From Opitutales bacterium (GTDB lineage: Bacteria > Verrucomicrobiota > Verrucomicrobiia > Opitutales > T3Sed10-336), in NCBI GenBank assembly GCA_022565335.1, contig JAIUMY010000014.1:1-47610 (forward strand): a DNA stretch of 47,610 nt, in the 5' to 3' direction. The position numbers and the translations under genes are program-made. Each line of letters begins with the position of its first letter. Position 1 is the first letter of the stretch. Shown here one piece after another: positions 35,525-46,172 of the stretch. Under the pieces are notes generated by a model, which was not told the origin of the DNA, did not search any database, and saw only the letters and a program-made list of their open reading frames with translations.

Positions 35525-36880
35525 TCAGGCAACTTTCGGCAATCGGCACCCGTAGAGACCGCCAAACAATCCCAAAATCGAGAAAAAGAGAATAGCGCCA
35601 GACACCGACCAGACTGCCAACACCGAACTGATTCCCCCAAGGACCAGTAGAACAAACCCGATGGTGGTGTTACTGACCGCCACGTAGGCGGTGCGTTTGT
35701 TTCCCTCGGCAAAATCGGCAAGGTAGGTTTTGCGCCCAACCCGGACCCCGCTGTGAGCCACTCCGAGAATAAAAAAAGCAAGAGGGTAAAACCAGCGGGA
35801 GAGTTCCTGCGAAAACCCGGCCAATGACCAGCCTACCACCACCAAGCCCAAACCGGCGGAGAGGAGACTCGCCCCGATAAGGACACCACGACTGGAGCGG
35901 TCCGCCTGTTTGCCCCAAATCACCCCACTGCTCATAGAAGCCAGGCCGTCGGCCAGCACAAACCATCCCAAAAGCGGCAATACCGCCCCGGCCTCCTCCC
36001 GCGCCAAAAGGACATAAAACGGGGCCGCCAAACCAGAACCAATGGCCAGCGACCGTACCAGGACAAAATCCCGAAAAGGCCGATCCTTTCCCAGCAAACT
36101 GATTTGTTCGCGAATTTCATGCCAACCATCCTTCCCTCCTTCGGTGGCCCCCGCATACTCCACAATCCTCGAAAAAACCAGGGCTCCAAGACACCAGAAA
36201 CCCGCGGCGACGGCCAAGAGGAAAAGAAGAAACCCGGGATTTCCATCCTCCCCACCGCTTCCTTGCCAGAGCAAACTCAGCCCTGCAGCCACCGTGACGA
36301 CGCCTGCCGAGGCACTCATCCAGCCCGTGAGCAAGCCCCGGCGGGTCTTGGGAATGGTCTTTCCTAAAACATCCTTGGAGGCAATGGAACAGAAACCCCT
36401 CGCCAAGCTAAAAACCGCCAACAGGGCCAGCACCGACCAACCCGCAAGCACCGGGGAAAAGAACCATACCGCCGGGATCATTAGCGCCAAAGCCAGCCCC
36501 TCAACCACACTCCCCCACACCCAAACCGACTTCCGCACTGGCAGGCGCCGCACCAGGGAACCGATCAAGACCTGAGGAAGCAAGGAACCACTCTCCCGCA
36601 AAGGCACCAGCATTCCACTCAAATAACCGGGGGCGCCAATGCTTTGCAACAACCAGGGCAAGGTGGTTTTCGGATTGGCAATTCGATCGCCGGCCTTGGT
36701 CAGGGTCTGCGCGACCAGTTGGCGAAAAAAATTGCCCGGAACCTCCTCGCAAGCCTCATCGGTTATCGCCTCGCACACTCTTGCTTCATCTTCATCGGCC
36801 AGTTTCTCGTAGAGCGTTTCCACCCATTTGTCGGGATTTTCTTTCCCGCCTGCATTCACTTTTTTATGATCCTTGCTCAT
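35525..36880 (-). CDS. MFS transporter with soluble N-terminal segment
   Basis: A 451-residue transporter with about 12 membrane helices from residue 75 on. The first 70 residues are hydrophilic and acidic (EKLADEDEARVCEAITDEAC, then EVPGNFFRQLVAQTLTKAGD) and lead into the first helix. This N-terminal segment recurs in a distinct group of MFS proteins of unknown substrate. The loop TIPKTRRGLLTGWMSA is the usual turn between helices. It lies nine bases after the flavoprotein gene, last in a minus-strand run that also has msrB. The substrate cannot be predicted. Confidence 0.87.
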   Translation of the reverse strand: MSKDHKKVNAGGKENPDKWVETLYEKLADEDEARVCEAITDEACEEVPGNFFRQLVAQTLTKAGDRIANPKTTLPWLLQSIGAPGYLSGMLVPLRESGSLLPQVLIGSLVRRLPVRKSVWVWGSVVEGLALALMIPAVWFFSPVLAGWSVLALLAVFSLARGFCSIASKDVLGKTIPKTRRGLLTGWMSASAGVVTVAAGLSLLWQGSGGEDGNPGFLLFLLAVAAGFWCLGALVFSRIVEYAGATEGGKDGWHEIREQISLLGKDRPFRDFVLVRSLAIGSGLAAPFYVLLAREEAGAVLPLLGWFVLADGLASMSSGVIWGKQADRSSRGVLIGASLLSAGLGLVVVGWSLAGFSQELSRWFYPLAFFILGVAHSGVRVGRKTYLADFAEGNKRTAYVAVSNTTIGFVLLVLGGISSVLAVWSVSGAILFFSILGLFGGLYGCRLPKVA

Positions 36881-36889
36881 CTTTGGAAG

Positions 36890-37972
36890 TCATACGCCAC
36901 CGCCGCTGTCGCGGTAAAGACGTCCGAAGCGAAGGGCGTCAAAAGCGGGTTCGAGAGGCTGTTTGGCAATTATATGGTCGGCCAAGTGATCGGCCGCCCA
37001 AGGCCCATAGACCGCCCCCTTGGAACTCATTCCATTCAAAACAAAAAGCCCCGGATACTGGGGATGCTGCCCGAGATAGGGACGGGTGTCTTTGGAACAA
37101 GGGCGAACCCCGGCCCGATGCTGTAACAGCTCGGGGGCAAAATCCGGATGAAACATGCCCTCCACTCCTTGCAGAAGAGCCTCTTTACCCGCCAGCGTGG
37201 GAATTGCGGTCAACCCGCCCCGATCATAAGTCGAGCCCACCCGAAAGCTTCCATCAGGAAGGGGTAAAATCCATTTCCGATGGTGATAAATGGCCTTTGG
37301 CAACGTCAAGCCGGGGATACGAAGAGTGATAATTTCCCCCCGCACGGGACGAAACGGCAGCCAGGCAAAAAAAGGATTCCGATTGACCTCATGCCCTTCG
37401 CAGAAAATCACCCGCTGGATGTTTTCTCCACGATAACGGATTTCTTTTTTCGATACATATAAGTCCTCGTACTGAAACACGCCCTCCTCGCGGGAGTCGT
37501 GTTTGCTGAAAAAACGCGAAGCGGCTTCCAAAAACTTCGGCAACTCCACATAGCCCACCGGCTCAATGGGAAAACTCCCATAGTCGTCACGGAATTCGGG
37601 AACCAAGCTTCCGGGCGCCCGCAAAGGACCCAAAAAGCCCCGGTATTCGGGGTCTTCGCGACGCTTGCGATGAGTTTCCACTTCCTTCGATGAAAGACAG
37701 AAACGCTGTATGGGCAGCTGATAAAAAAAAGTTTCCTCCCAAGCCTCCTCCAACTCCCGGTAACGCTGCATCGCCGTGGACAAAAAAGTTTCGATCATCC
37801 AACCCTTGGCCAAACGCTTACCGGTAACGGGATTCAGCACCCCTGCAGCCACCGCCGAGGAACTGGTCTCCACGGGCTTCCCGATGAGTGTGAAAGGCTC
37901 CCCTTTTTGGTAAAAGGCCCAGGCCAGCAAAGAACCGGCAACCCCGTTGCCGACAATGATTGTCCGCGACAT
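36890..37972 (-). CDS. FAD-dependent oxidoreductase (DAO family)
   Basis: A 360-residue flavoprotein of the D-amino-acid oxidase group. It opens TIIVGNGVAGSLLAWAFYQKG, the FAD-binding fold, and has SSAVAAGVLNPVTGKRLAKG, as in glycine oxidase and the MnmC C-terminal domain. WLPFRPVRGEIITLRIP and GSTYDRGGLTA form the substrate half, and RAGVRPCSKDTRPYLG with FVLNGMSSKGAVYGP the C-terminal FAD region. The frame extends 128 codons further across msrB, but that part is antisense-like; the start at 37972 leaves four bases after msrB. The substrate is unknown; an amine or modified amino acid is likely. Confidence 0.9.
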   Translation of the reverse strand: MSRTIIVGNGVAGSLLAWAFYQKGEPFTLIGKPVETSSSAVAAGVLNPVTGKRLAKGWMIETFLSTAMQRYRELEEAWEETFFYQLPIQRFCLSSKEVETHRKRREDPEYRGFLGPLRAPGSLVPEFRDDYGSFPIEPVGYVELPKFLEAASRFFSKHDSREEGVFQYEDLYVSKKEIRYRGENIQRVIFCEGHEVNRNPFFAWLPFRPVRGEIITLRIPGLTLPKAIYHHRKWILPLPDGSFRVGSTYDRGGLTAIPTLAGKEALLQGVEGMFHPDFAPELLQHRAGVRPCSKDTRPYLGQHPQYPGLFVLNGMSSKGAVYGPWAADHLADHIIAKQPLEPAFDALRFGRLYRDSGGGV

Positions 37973-37976
37973 CAGA

Positions 37977-38507
37977 TCAGGATCCCTTCTCCCCCAAGTC
38001 CTTGATTTTTTGCCGGGCTTTGGCGGCAAGCTCTTGGTGCCACTCCGGCAAGGATTTGTCCTCCGGAAGGGGCATAAACTCCAAACAGGCCGAGTTAATG
38101 CAATAGCGCTGATGCGTTGGCGGGGGGCCATCGGAAAACACGTGCCCCAAATGACTTCCGCAAGCCACCGCATAAACCTCCCGGCGCTCCATCCCGTGGG
38201 AATGATCAACTTCCTCCGCGACCACGCCCTCATCAATTGGTTTCGTGAAACTCGGCCAGCCCGTACCGGAGTCGAATTTATCGGCCCTACTGAAAAGCGG
38301 AACCCCAGTGCCTGCGCAGACGAAGATTCCCTCCCGATGCTCATTCCAGTAGGCATTGCGGAAAGGGGGTTCGGTTCCGTTTTTGCGCATAATGGAAAAT
38401 CGTTCCGGACCCAGAAGTTCCTCCCATTGGAGGCGGCTTAGTTTGACTTGCTCCGCTCGGTTTTCGACGGAGTTTCCCGAAGGCGTATGACAATCACTTT
38501 GGCTCAT
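37977..38507 (-). CDS. msrB: Peptide-methionine (R)-S-oxide reductase lacking the zinc site
   Basis: A 176-residue MsrB that repairs methionine-R-sulfoxide. The catalytic cysteine is Cys136 in QRYCINSACLEF. KFDSGTGWPSFTKP and CGSHLGHVFSDGPPP are the family blocks. Both zinc CxxC motifs are broken: Cys64 is followed by AGT where the second cysteine belongs, and Ala113 replaces the first cysteine before Cys116. The resolving cysteine of zinc-free enzymes (SGCGWPS) is Thr82 here. Cys116 or Cys141 may serve instead. It precedes the DAO flavoprotein by four bases and follows purN by 46, so it is in the same operon. Confidence 0.93.
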   Translation of the reverse strand: MSQSDCHTPSGNSVENRAEQVKLSRLQWEELLGPERFSIMRKNGTEPPFRNAYWNEHREGIFVCAGTGVPLFSRADKFDSGTGWPSFTKPIDEGVVAEEVDHSHGMERREVYAVACGSHLGHVFSDGPPPTHQRYCINSACLEFMPLPEDKSLPEWHQELAAKARQKIKDLGEKGS

Positions 38508-38553
38508 AGTATGAGTAGTTTAGCACATTCCAAAGCATCCGCGATGGAGAGGA

Positions 38554-39131
38554 TTATTTTCTTTTGGGTAAAGACCGTTGCGCCACCACCGAAACCAGCA
38601 GCCGGTGCTCGGCCGCATGGATGCGATCACCGAGAGTCTCTTCGGTATCATCCGGCAACACCGGCACCACCGCTTGATCGAGAATTTGCCCGCCATCGAC
38701 TTCCTCGCTGACCCAATGCACCGTGCAACCGGTGAATTTGACACCGTAGGCCAAGGCCTGTCCGATCCCGTTCAAACCCTTAAAGCTGGGTAAAAGGCTG
38801 GGGTGCAAATTGAGAATCTTCCCCTCAAAGGCCCGCAAAAAGGGCGGCTTGATCACCCGCATGAATCCTGCCAAAACAACGAGATCAGCCTTCGCCTCTT
38901 CAATCCGGCGGATATAGGCTTCCTCGGCGTCTCCGGTCAGTTTGGTTTTAAACTTTCCGGGAGCGAGGTATTCGGATTTTTTTCCGAATTCGCGGCCCAA
39001 TCCCAAAATCGGGGCCTCCTCTTTATCAGAAAAAACCCCGACAATTTCCGCTTTGCCCAAGCGGCCTTCCTTCTCTGCCAACAAAAGCGCCCGGGCATTC
39101 GAACCCCGTCCAGAGCCTAGAATGACCACCC

Positions 39132-39135
<4 letters not shown>
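38554..39135 (-). CDS. purN: Phosphoribosylglycinamide formyltransferase
   Basis: GAR transformylase, 193 residues, the third step of purine synthesis. The N-terminus [18 protein letters not shown] is the phosphate-binding fold. The catalytic asparagine, histidine and aspartate are in [15 protein letters not shown] and [12 protein letters not shown]. The frame goes 15 codons further upstream into secA, but the ATG at 39133-39135 overlaps the secA stop as ATGA and gives the family start, so it is preferred. The overlap suggests that translation is coupled to secA. Confidence 0.95.
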
Positions 39136-42125
<2,990 letters not shown>

Positions 42126-42154
42126 AATAGGTCAATTAAAAACAAAGTCTCTCT

Positions 42155-42189
42155 TCCGCAGACCGCCAGAGAAATCGGTGGTTCGCGGA
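42155..42189 (-). promoter_or_regulatory. Hairpin in the secA leader region
   Basis: In the 138-base gap between secA and the tRNA gene, TCCGC and GCGGA (42155-42159 and 42185-42189) and an inner pair of six-base arms (42162-42167 and 42177-42182) form an imperfect hairpin with a nine-base loop. It would lie 30-64 bases before the secA start codon in its mRNA. Whether it regulates secA is not known. The inner stem pairs better on the opposite strand. Confidence 0.3.
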
Positions 42190-42263
42190 AAAAAATCCAT
42201 TTTCTGCAAAGTTGCGCTTGAAATCAAAGACAAAAACCGCTTGAATCAAACTTTCCACTTATT

Positions 42264-42340
42264 GCACCCGTAGCTCAATTGGATAGAGCACCTGACTACG
42301 GATCAGGAGGTTAGGGGTTCGACTCCCTTCGGGTGTGCCA
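42264..42340 (+). tRNA. tRNA-Arg (anticodon ACG)
   Basis: A complete cloverleaf of 77 bases with encoded CCA. The acceptor arm GCACCCG pairs with CGGGTGT, the first pair being G-T. The D arm has GCTCAATTGGATAGAGC, and the anticodon stem CCTGA/TCAGG surrounds the loop CTACGGA with anticodon ACG. A short variable loop and the T arm with GGTTCGACTCC follow. ACG reads CGT, CGC and CGA codons once A34 is changed to inosine. A strong terminator follows, and the DNA beyond looks accessory. Confidence 0.97.
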
Positions 42341-42346
42341 CTTTTT

Positions 42347-42388
42347 AAGCCGTCAAACTGCAACCAAAACGCAATTTGACGGCTTTTT
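42347..42388 (+). terminator. Intrinsic terminator of tRNA-Arg
   Basis: AAGCCGTCAAA (42347-42357) and TTTGACGGCTT (42375-42385) are a perfect eleven-base inverted repeat around a 17-base loop, followed by a T-run to 42388. It lies seven bases after the tRNA CCA end. Confidence 0.85.
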
Positions 42389-42463
42389 AGTGCCCTATTG
42401 AGCGAAAGACAATTTTCGGATTTTTCCGGAATTTCCCCAAAAAGGGCCATTCACGCCTCCAGA

Positions 42464-42577
42464 TTTAAACTGTATTTCTGCGATGTCGGTCTGTTAGGCG
42501 CTTTGGCCGATCTGCCCGCCGATTCGCCGTCGGACGACCGATCAATCCTCACAGGCTACCAGGGAGCCTTTGTTGCT
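42464..42577 (+). pseudogene. Relic of a DUF4143-type AAA ATPase
   Basis: A fragment of 38 codons reads FKLYFCDVGLLGALADLP, then ILTGYQGAFVA. This is the conserved start of the DUF4143 region in AAA-type ATPases often found in mobile or toxin-antitoxin-like settings, where FKLYxxDVGLLGAL is followed by a YKGA block. Neither the ATPase domain before it nor the rest after it is present, and the following frame is unrelated. It is therefore a remnant. It lies about 120 bases downstream of the tRNA-Arg gene, a common insertion site for mobile DNA. Confidence 0.6.
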
Positions 42578-42808
42578 CGGATAAGCATGCCTCTAAACGC
42601 TCCGAAAACACCCTCACCAATGACCCAGACGCCGTCTTTGAGCTTTTCCTATCGTTTGAGGGAAAGGTCGAGAACACACTCCAAACGTCCGAAAACCCTT
42701 TCGGCAGCCTCATGAATCCGGGCGCAGTTGCCCGCCCGCCGCCCAGGTGACCACCCGTTCTAATTTGCGGTCAAAGCTCGCTGATTGTTTTATTGTGTTG
42801 ATTGCCAT
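42556..42808 (-). pseudogene. Degenerate unidentified gene
   Basis: On the minus strand an ATG at 42806-42808 starts MAINTIKQSASFDRKLERVV and continues TWAAGGQLRPDS before a stop. A frame shift of one base continues as IHEAAERVFGRLECVLDLSL, then a stop, then KLKDGVWVIGEGVFGAF. The sequence looks protein-like across both breaks, so this is probably a decayed gene. I do not recognise the family. It is divergent from the MFS gene at 42836. The remaining DNA between the tRNA terminator and that gene shows nothing else. Confidence 0.3.
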
Positions 42809-42835
42809 GTTGCTGCCCTTTGTTTTTGTTAAGGC

Positions 42836-44197
42836 GTGGATACCTCCAAAAACGCCGACACGGTGCCCTCGGAGTCCGTGAAACACCTACTGTCTCCGAG
42901 TATGCGCTTTGCTCTGTTTGGCGCCGGACTGATCGCGATCACCTTTGGTTTGGCTAGATTTGCCTTCGGCTTGTTTGTTCCCGAGATCCGCGACGACTTA
43001 CATATCTCTCCCCAGTGGGTCGGCGTCATCGGTGCCATTCCGTTGATTAGCTTCGTCCTTGCTTCACTGGCCGCACCATTCGTCGCAGATCGGCTCGGGG
43101 CGCGTAATGCCACTGTCCTGGCCAGCCTCTTTGCCGTCCTGGGGCTCGGACTGATTAGCCAGGCAACAGACGCATTCCGGCTTAGTCTCGGAGTGTTTAT
43201 TTGCGGGATCTCAACCGGACTGATGATGCCCGCTTTGACCGCGGCCATGCAGGCCCTCATCGACCGCTCGGTCCACGGGCGCACCAGCTCGGTGATGAAT
43301 GCGGGCACGAGCATCGGGGTGGCGGTTGCCGTGCCGGCGATCATTATTCTCGGCGGCCTGTGGCGGTCCGCCTACCTGCTTTTTACAGCTTTGGCCTTTA
43401 TTGGCCTGCTGGCGGCCTTTTATTTCATACCTGCCGTCTCGCGGGTAATTCCAGCGGATGCGGCACCTCCGCCCAAAATCACCCTCACCCAATCCTGGCG
43501 CTTGCTCTGGCTTTCGATTTTTGCCTTTGCCATGGGCTTCATCGCCGCGGCCTATTGGGTTTTTGCGCCGGACCTGGCGGTCACGCTGGGGGCGTTGACG
43601 TCCGAAGATACTGCCTGGCTCTGGCTGGCCATTGGCATCGCCGGACTAGGCGGTGCGGCGATAACCGATCTCGCCGACCGGAACAACCCGCAGATCATGC
43701 ATGCGCTCATGCTGGTCATGCTTGCTGCCAGTCTCGTTTTGCTGGCAGCGAGTCCGGGTCAGGTGTTGATCGGCATTTTTTCGGCCCTTGTCTTCGGCCT
43801 TGCTTATATGAGCCTCACGGGCCTTTACTTGCTCACCGGCATCCGGTTATTGCCGGGTCGCTTATCCCTCGGCCCCGTGCTGCCTTTCCTTGCCTGTGCG
43901 TTGGGGCAAGCCGTCGGGGCTCCAGTGGTCGGTTTATTGGTAGAGCAATTAGGCTACGCCGATACTTTCTCAACCTTCGCGGCCCTTGGCATCGTGGTCG
44001 CAATGCTCTCTCCTCTCTATCCTCGCTACTTAGACGAAGAAGTTGCGGACGAAGCGCTCGCGGAGCAGGAAAATCTTAAAGGTATCCAAGCGGCCTTTGA
44101 TTATCAGCTCTTAAACGAGGAGGGGGAACCCCTTCACTTCGAAACGCCGGAGGAACAAGCTGGGGACGAGAGCGAGGACGAGCGAACCAAAGAATAG
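42836..44197 (+). CDS. MFS transporter, YbfB/YjiJ-like
   Basis: A 453-residue transporter with 12 predicted membrane helices. The first helix, ITFGLARFAFGLFVPEIRDD, and ADRLGARNATVLASLF between helices 2 and 3 resemble the YbfB/YjiJ group of MFS proteins, of unknown substrate. The last 60 residues are acidic and cytoplasmic. The start is uncertain: GTG at 42836 gives a 22-residue lead, while ATG at 42902 (MRFALFGAGLIAITFG) starts directly before helix 1; neither has a strong ribosome binding site. It lies in the accessory-looking region after the tRNA. Confidence 0.88.
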   Translation: MDTSKNADTVPSESVKHLLSPSMRFALFGAGLIAITFGLARFAFGLFVPEIRDDLHISPQWVGVIGAIPLISFVLASLAAPFVADRLGARNATVLASLFAVLGLGLISQATDAFRLSLGVFICGISTGLMMPALTAAMQALIDRSVHGRTSSVMNAGTSIGVAVAVPAIIILGGLWRSAYLLFTALAFIGLLAAFYFIPAVSRVIPADAAPPPKITLTQSWRLLWLSIFAFAMGFIAAAYWVFAPDLAVTLGALTSEDTAWLWLAIGIAGLGGAAITDLADRNNPQIMHALMLVMLAASLVLLAASPGQVLIGIFSALVFGLAYMSLTGLYLLTGIRLLPGRLSLGPVLPFLACALGQAVGAPVVGLLVEQLGYADTFSTFAALGIVVAMLSPLYPRYLDEEVADEALAEQENLKGIQAAFDYQLLNEEGEPLHFETPEEQAGDESEDERTKE

Positions 44198-44443
44198 ATT
44201 CAACTGAACGCATCCCATGGGATTGAATGATGCCGGTGACTTTTTACCCCATTATCACAGGCTGTTCGTTTTCGGTCACCGTCTTGTTTTCCATAGCATT
44301 TGGCGAAGTTGAATGAGCTACCGGTGTCTCCCGCCTGTACCGCTGTTCTCGCGCTTTTATTGAAAAGGTCACTCCCCTCACTTCCCTTGGCTTGATAAAA
44401 ATGCGCAAGCTTCGCTCCAAGGCAATTTCGCCCCACGAGAACC

Positions 44444-45463
44444 CTACCCGAAGGGGCCAATCCCACTCCGCGTTACAAAGAGAACAAACGCGATCGTTAT
44501 CGGCGACAGCAAGGTCGAATAATAAACCGACCGGGCGGTGAAATCAGGATGATTGTCAAACTCCAGGCACAATAACAGACAATTGATCGCGGTCGGGGTA
44601 CACGTGGCCAACATCAAAACCTGTGCCATGAAACCTTCGATTCCCAGCGCCCAAATCAACAAAAAACCGGCCACCGGCCCTGCCAGCAACCGCAACGCGA
44701 CAGCCAGGCGTACCGGATAACGCAATCCCTCCTTCGAAACTTTAGCCAGTTGAGCCCCCAACGTACACAAGGCGAGCGCAATAAAGGCATCCCGCACATA
44801 GGCGATGACCTGCCAGAAAGGTTCGCCCAAAGCAAAGATTTGATCCACCACTTCCGGCGAAAGCTGGGCTCGCACTTGAACGGTTAACAAACCCGCCGCC
44901 AAGGCATACATCGGCGGAAGGCGCAAAATCGGCCCCAAATGACTTCGCCAATCCCGAATCGAAGCCATCCCCCTTTTTCCCATCGCGGCGAGGAAGATAC
45001 CCAGAGTGAAATTTAGAAAATTCTGGAACACCATATAGATCGCCTGAATCGCCATCGCCGGTTCACTTGCCCCGCTCTGACGAAAGGCCAAATCCTGCAA
45101 GGGAAGTCCGTAGTTGCCCGAATTATGAAATATCGTGCTCATCCCAAGAGCCGCTTGCTGATCCCCCGGAACCCGGAAAATTTTTGCCGCCAAATAGGAA
45201 AGCCCGAGCAGAATGAACATCAACGCAGCTTGAAAACCCACCACCAAAAGCACGTCCCCACCCCTCAAATCCGCTGTTACAACGACAAAATAAACAACAC
45301 ATGGAATCAGAAAATAAAAATTCAGCCGGGTCAGCGTCGCCGAATCCAACCCGAACTTCTTCTGCAGCCAAAAGCCAAAACCAGCCAACAACAAAATGGG
45401 AAAGACCACCGTATAGGCGATCACAACGAGTTGCCAAAAAAACTGCGGCAGCAATTCCAACAT
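44444..45463 (-). CDS. AEC family transporter (auxin efflux carrier-like)
   Basis: A 339-residue membrane protein of about 10 helices in two inverted halves. The N-terminus (VFPILLLAGFGFWLQKKFGL) and STIFHNSGNYGLPLQDLAF are typical, the latter having the conserved asparagine and glycine of the crossover region; ATCTPTAINCLLLCLEF is the second crossover. Bacterial AEC proteins export or take up organic acids, malate and malonate among them. The frame reaches 14 codons further, but MLELLPQFF at 45463 is the better start. It is convergent with the MFS gene, with 246 bases between them that include the palindrome ATCCCATGGGAT at 44212-44223. Confidence 0.92.
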   Translation of the reverse strand: MLELLPQFFWQLVVIAYTVVFPILLLAGFGFWLQKKFGLDSATLTRLNFYFLIPCVVYFVVVTADLRGGDVLLVVGFQAALMFILLGLSYLAAKIFRVPGDQQAALGMSTIFHNSGNYGLPLQDLAFRQSGASEPAMAIQAIYMVFQNFLNFTLGIFLAAMGKRGMASIRDWRSHLGPILRLPPMYALAAGLLTVQVRAQLSPEVVDQIFALGEPFWQVIAYVRDAFIALALCTLGAQLAKVSKEGLRYPVRLAVALRLLAGPVAGFLLIWALGIEGFMAQVLMLATCTPTAINCLLLCLEFDNHPDFTARSVYYSTLLSPITIAFVLFVTRSGIGPFG

Positions 45464-45779
45464 ACTCCGGATATCAACCTTCGTGCAGAAGCACCTGCTC
45501 CCCAAACACTATCAGCCGACGCTGGATCGCTAACGAAAACGGCCCCGGAGCCGAAGGGCTCAGCCCGCGTAGTTTTGCTTTGGTAGATTTTCCCATACGT
45601 AACGGATTGCCCATTGGCGGAACACGATGACAACTGATCATCTGACAGGAGCGAGCTAGGCGTGCCCACGGAAAACCATTCGAGCGATACCCAACAAAAT
45701 CTTAAAAACCACCGCCGTCAAAGGTTTTTCAAGAATACGTGCGGCAATCCCTTTGGCTGTTCCATTTGAGCGGTAACAA
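45464..45779. other. Gene-poor stretch between AEC gene and lipoprotein gene
   Basis: No confident gene is seen in these 316 bases. A small hairpin, GAGCC-gaag-GGCTC, lies at 45548-45561. On the minus strand a frame open from about 45782 to TAG at 45656-45658 reads GTAKGIAARILEKPLTAVVF followed by KILLGIARMVFRGHA. This looks like the end of a protein, but it has no start and lies just after the lipoprotein stop in another frame. It may be a relic. Confidence 0.3.
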
Positions 45780-46172
45780 TCAGTTTCCGAATCGTCTATA
45801 TTCAAAGTTCCAATCACTATTTTCGTCCAACTTAATGCTTAATGTACCAATGCGTATTCTCCGAGGAATCCCAATTTCACTGCGGTTAAAGGTTTCAACC
45901 ATTTCCTGATAGGGAGGATCCCTCGTTACCCAAGTAATCACAATCTGATCCTCAACGCGTATGGAAATATCGGAATTATAGCCCTTTCGACCACTTGCGG
46001 GTAAGTTTCCTGGCCCAACAAAAGGACTAAAGCCTTCAATTTCAACCCTCATTGCCTCTTCTGTTTGGTTATGCACAGCAATCCTCGGGTTATGAGAACA
46101 ACCAACCAAGCACAAACCAGGAAAGATAATGATAAACCGGACATAACCCCAAATCCTTTTAATATTTTTCAT
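45780..46172 (-). CDS. Small lipoprotein, candidate immunity protein
   Basis: A 130-residue protein with a lipoprotein signal peptide: basic start [12 protein letters not shown], hydrophobic core, and lipobox LVGC with Cys25 as the lipidated residue. The mature part of about 105 residues looks beta-rich ([19 protein letters not shown], then [10 protein letters not shown]). I know no family for it. Its ATG overlaps the TGA of the RHS-lipase gene by four bases, so translation is coupled. Many lipase effectors of the Tle kind are paired with periplasmic or lipoprotein immunity proteins. That pairing, the overlap and the size make it the likely immunity protein; this is inference. Confidence 0.75.
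   Translation of the reverse strand: MKNIKRIWGYVRFIIIFPGLCLVGCSHNPRIAVHNQTEEAMRVEIEGFSPFVGPGNLPASGRKGYNSDISIRVEDQIVITWVTRDPPYQEMVETFNRSEIGIPRRIRIGTLSIKLDENSDWNFEYRRFGN

Noticed and set aside
35296-35781. 161-residue minus-strand frame near the end of the MFS gene
   Set aside because: Most of it overlaps the MFS gene in another frame and the rest is AT-rich gap; no protein family features.
37973-38356. 128-residue N-terminal extension of the DAO flavoprotein frame
   Set aside because: It overlaps msrB in another frame and shows no similarity to flavoproteins; the FAD motif begins at the start at 37972.
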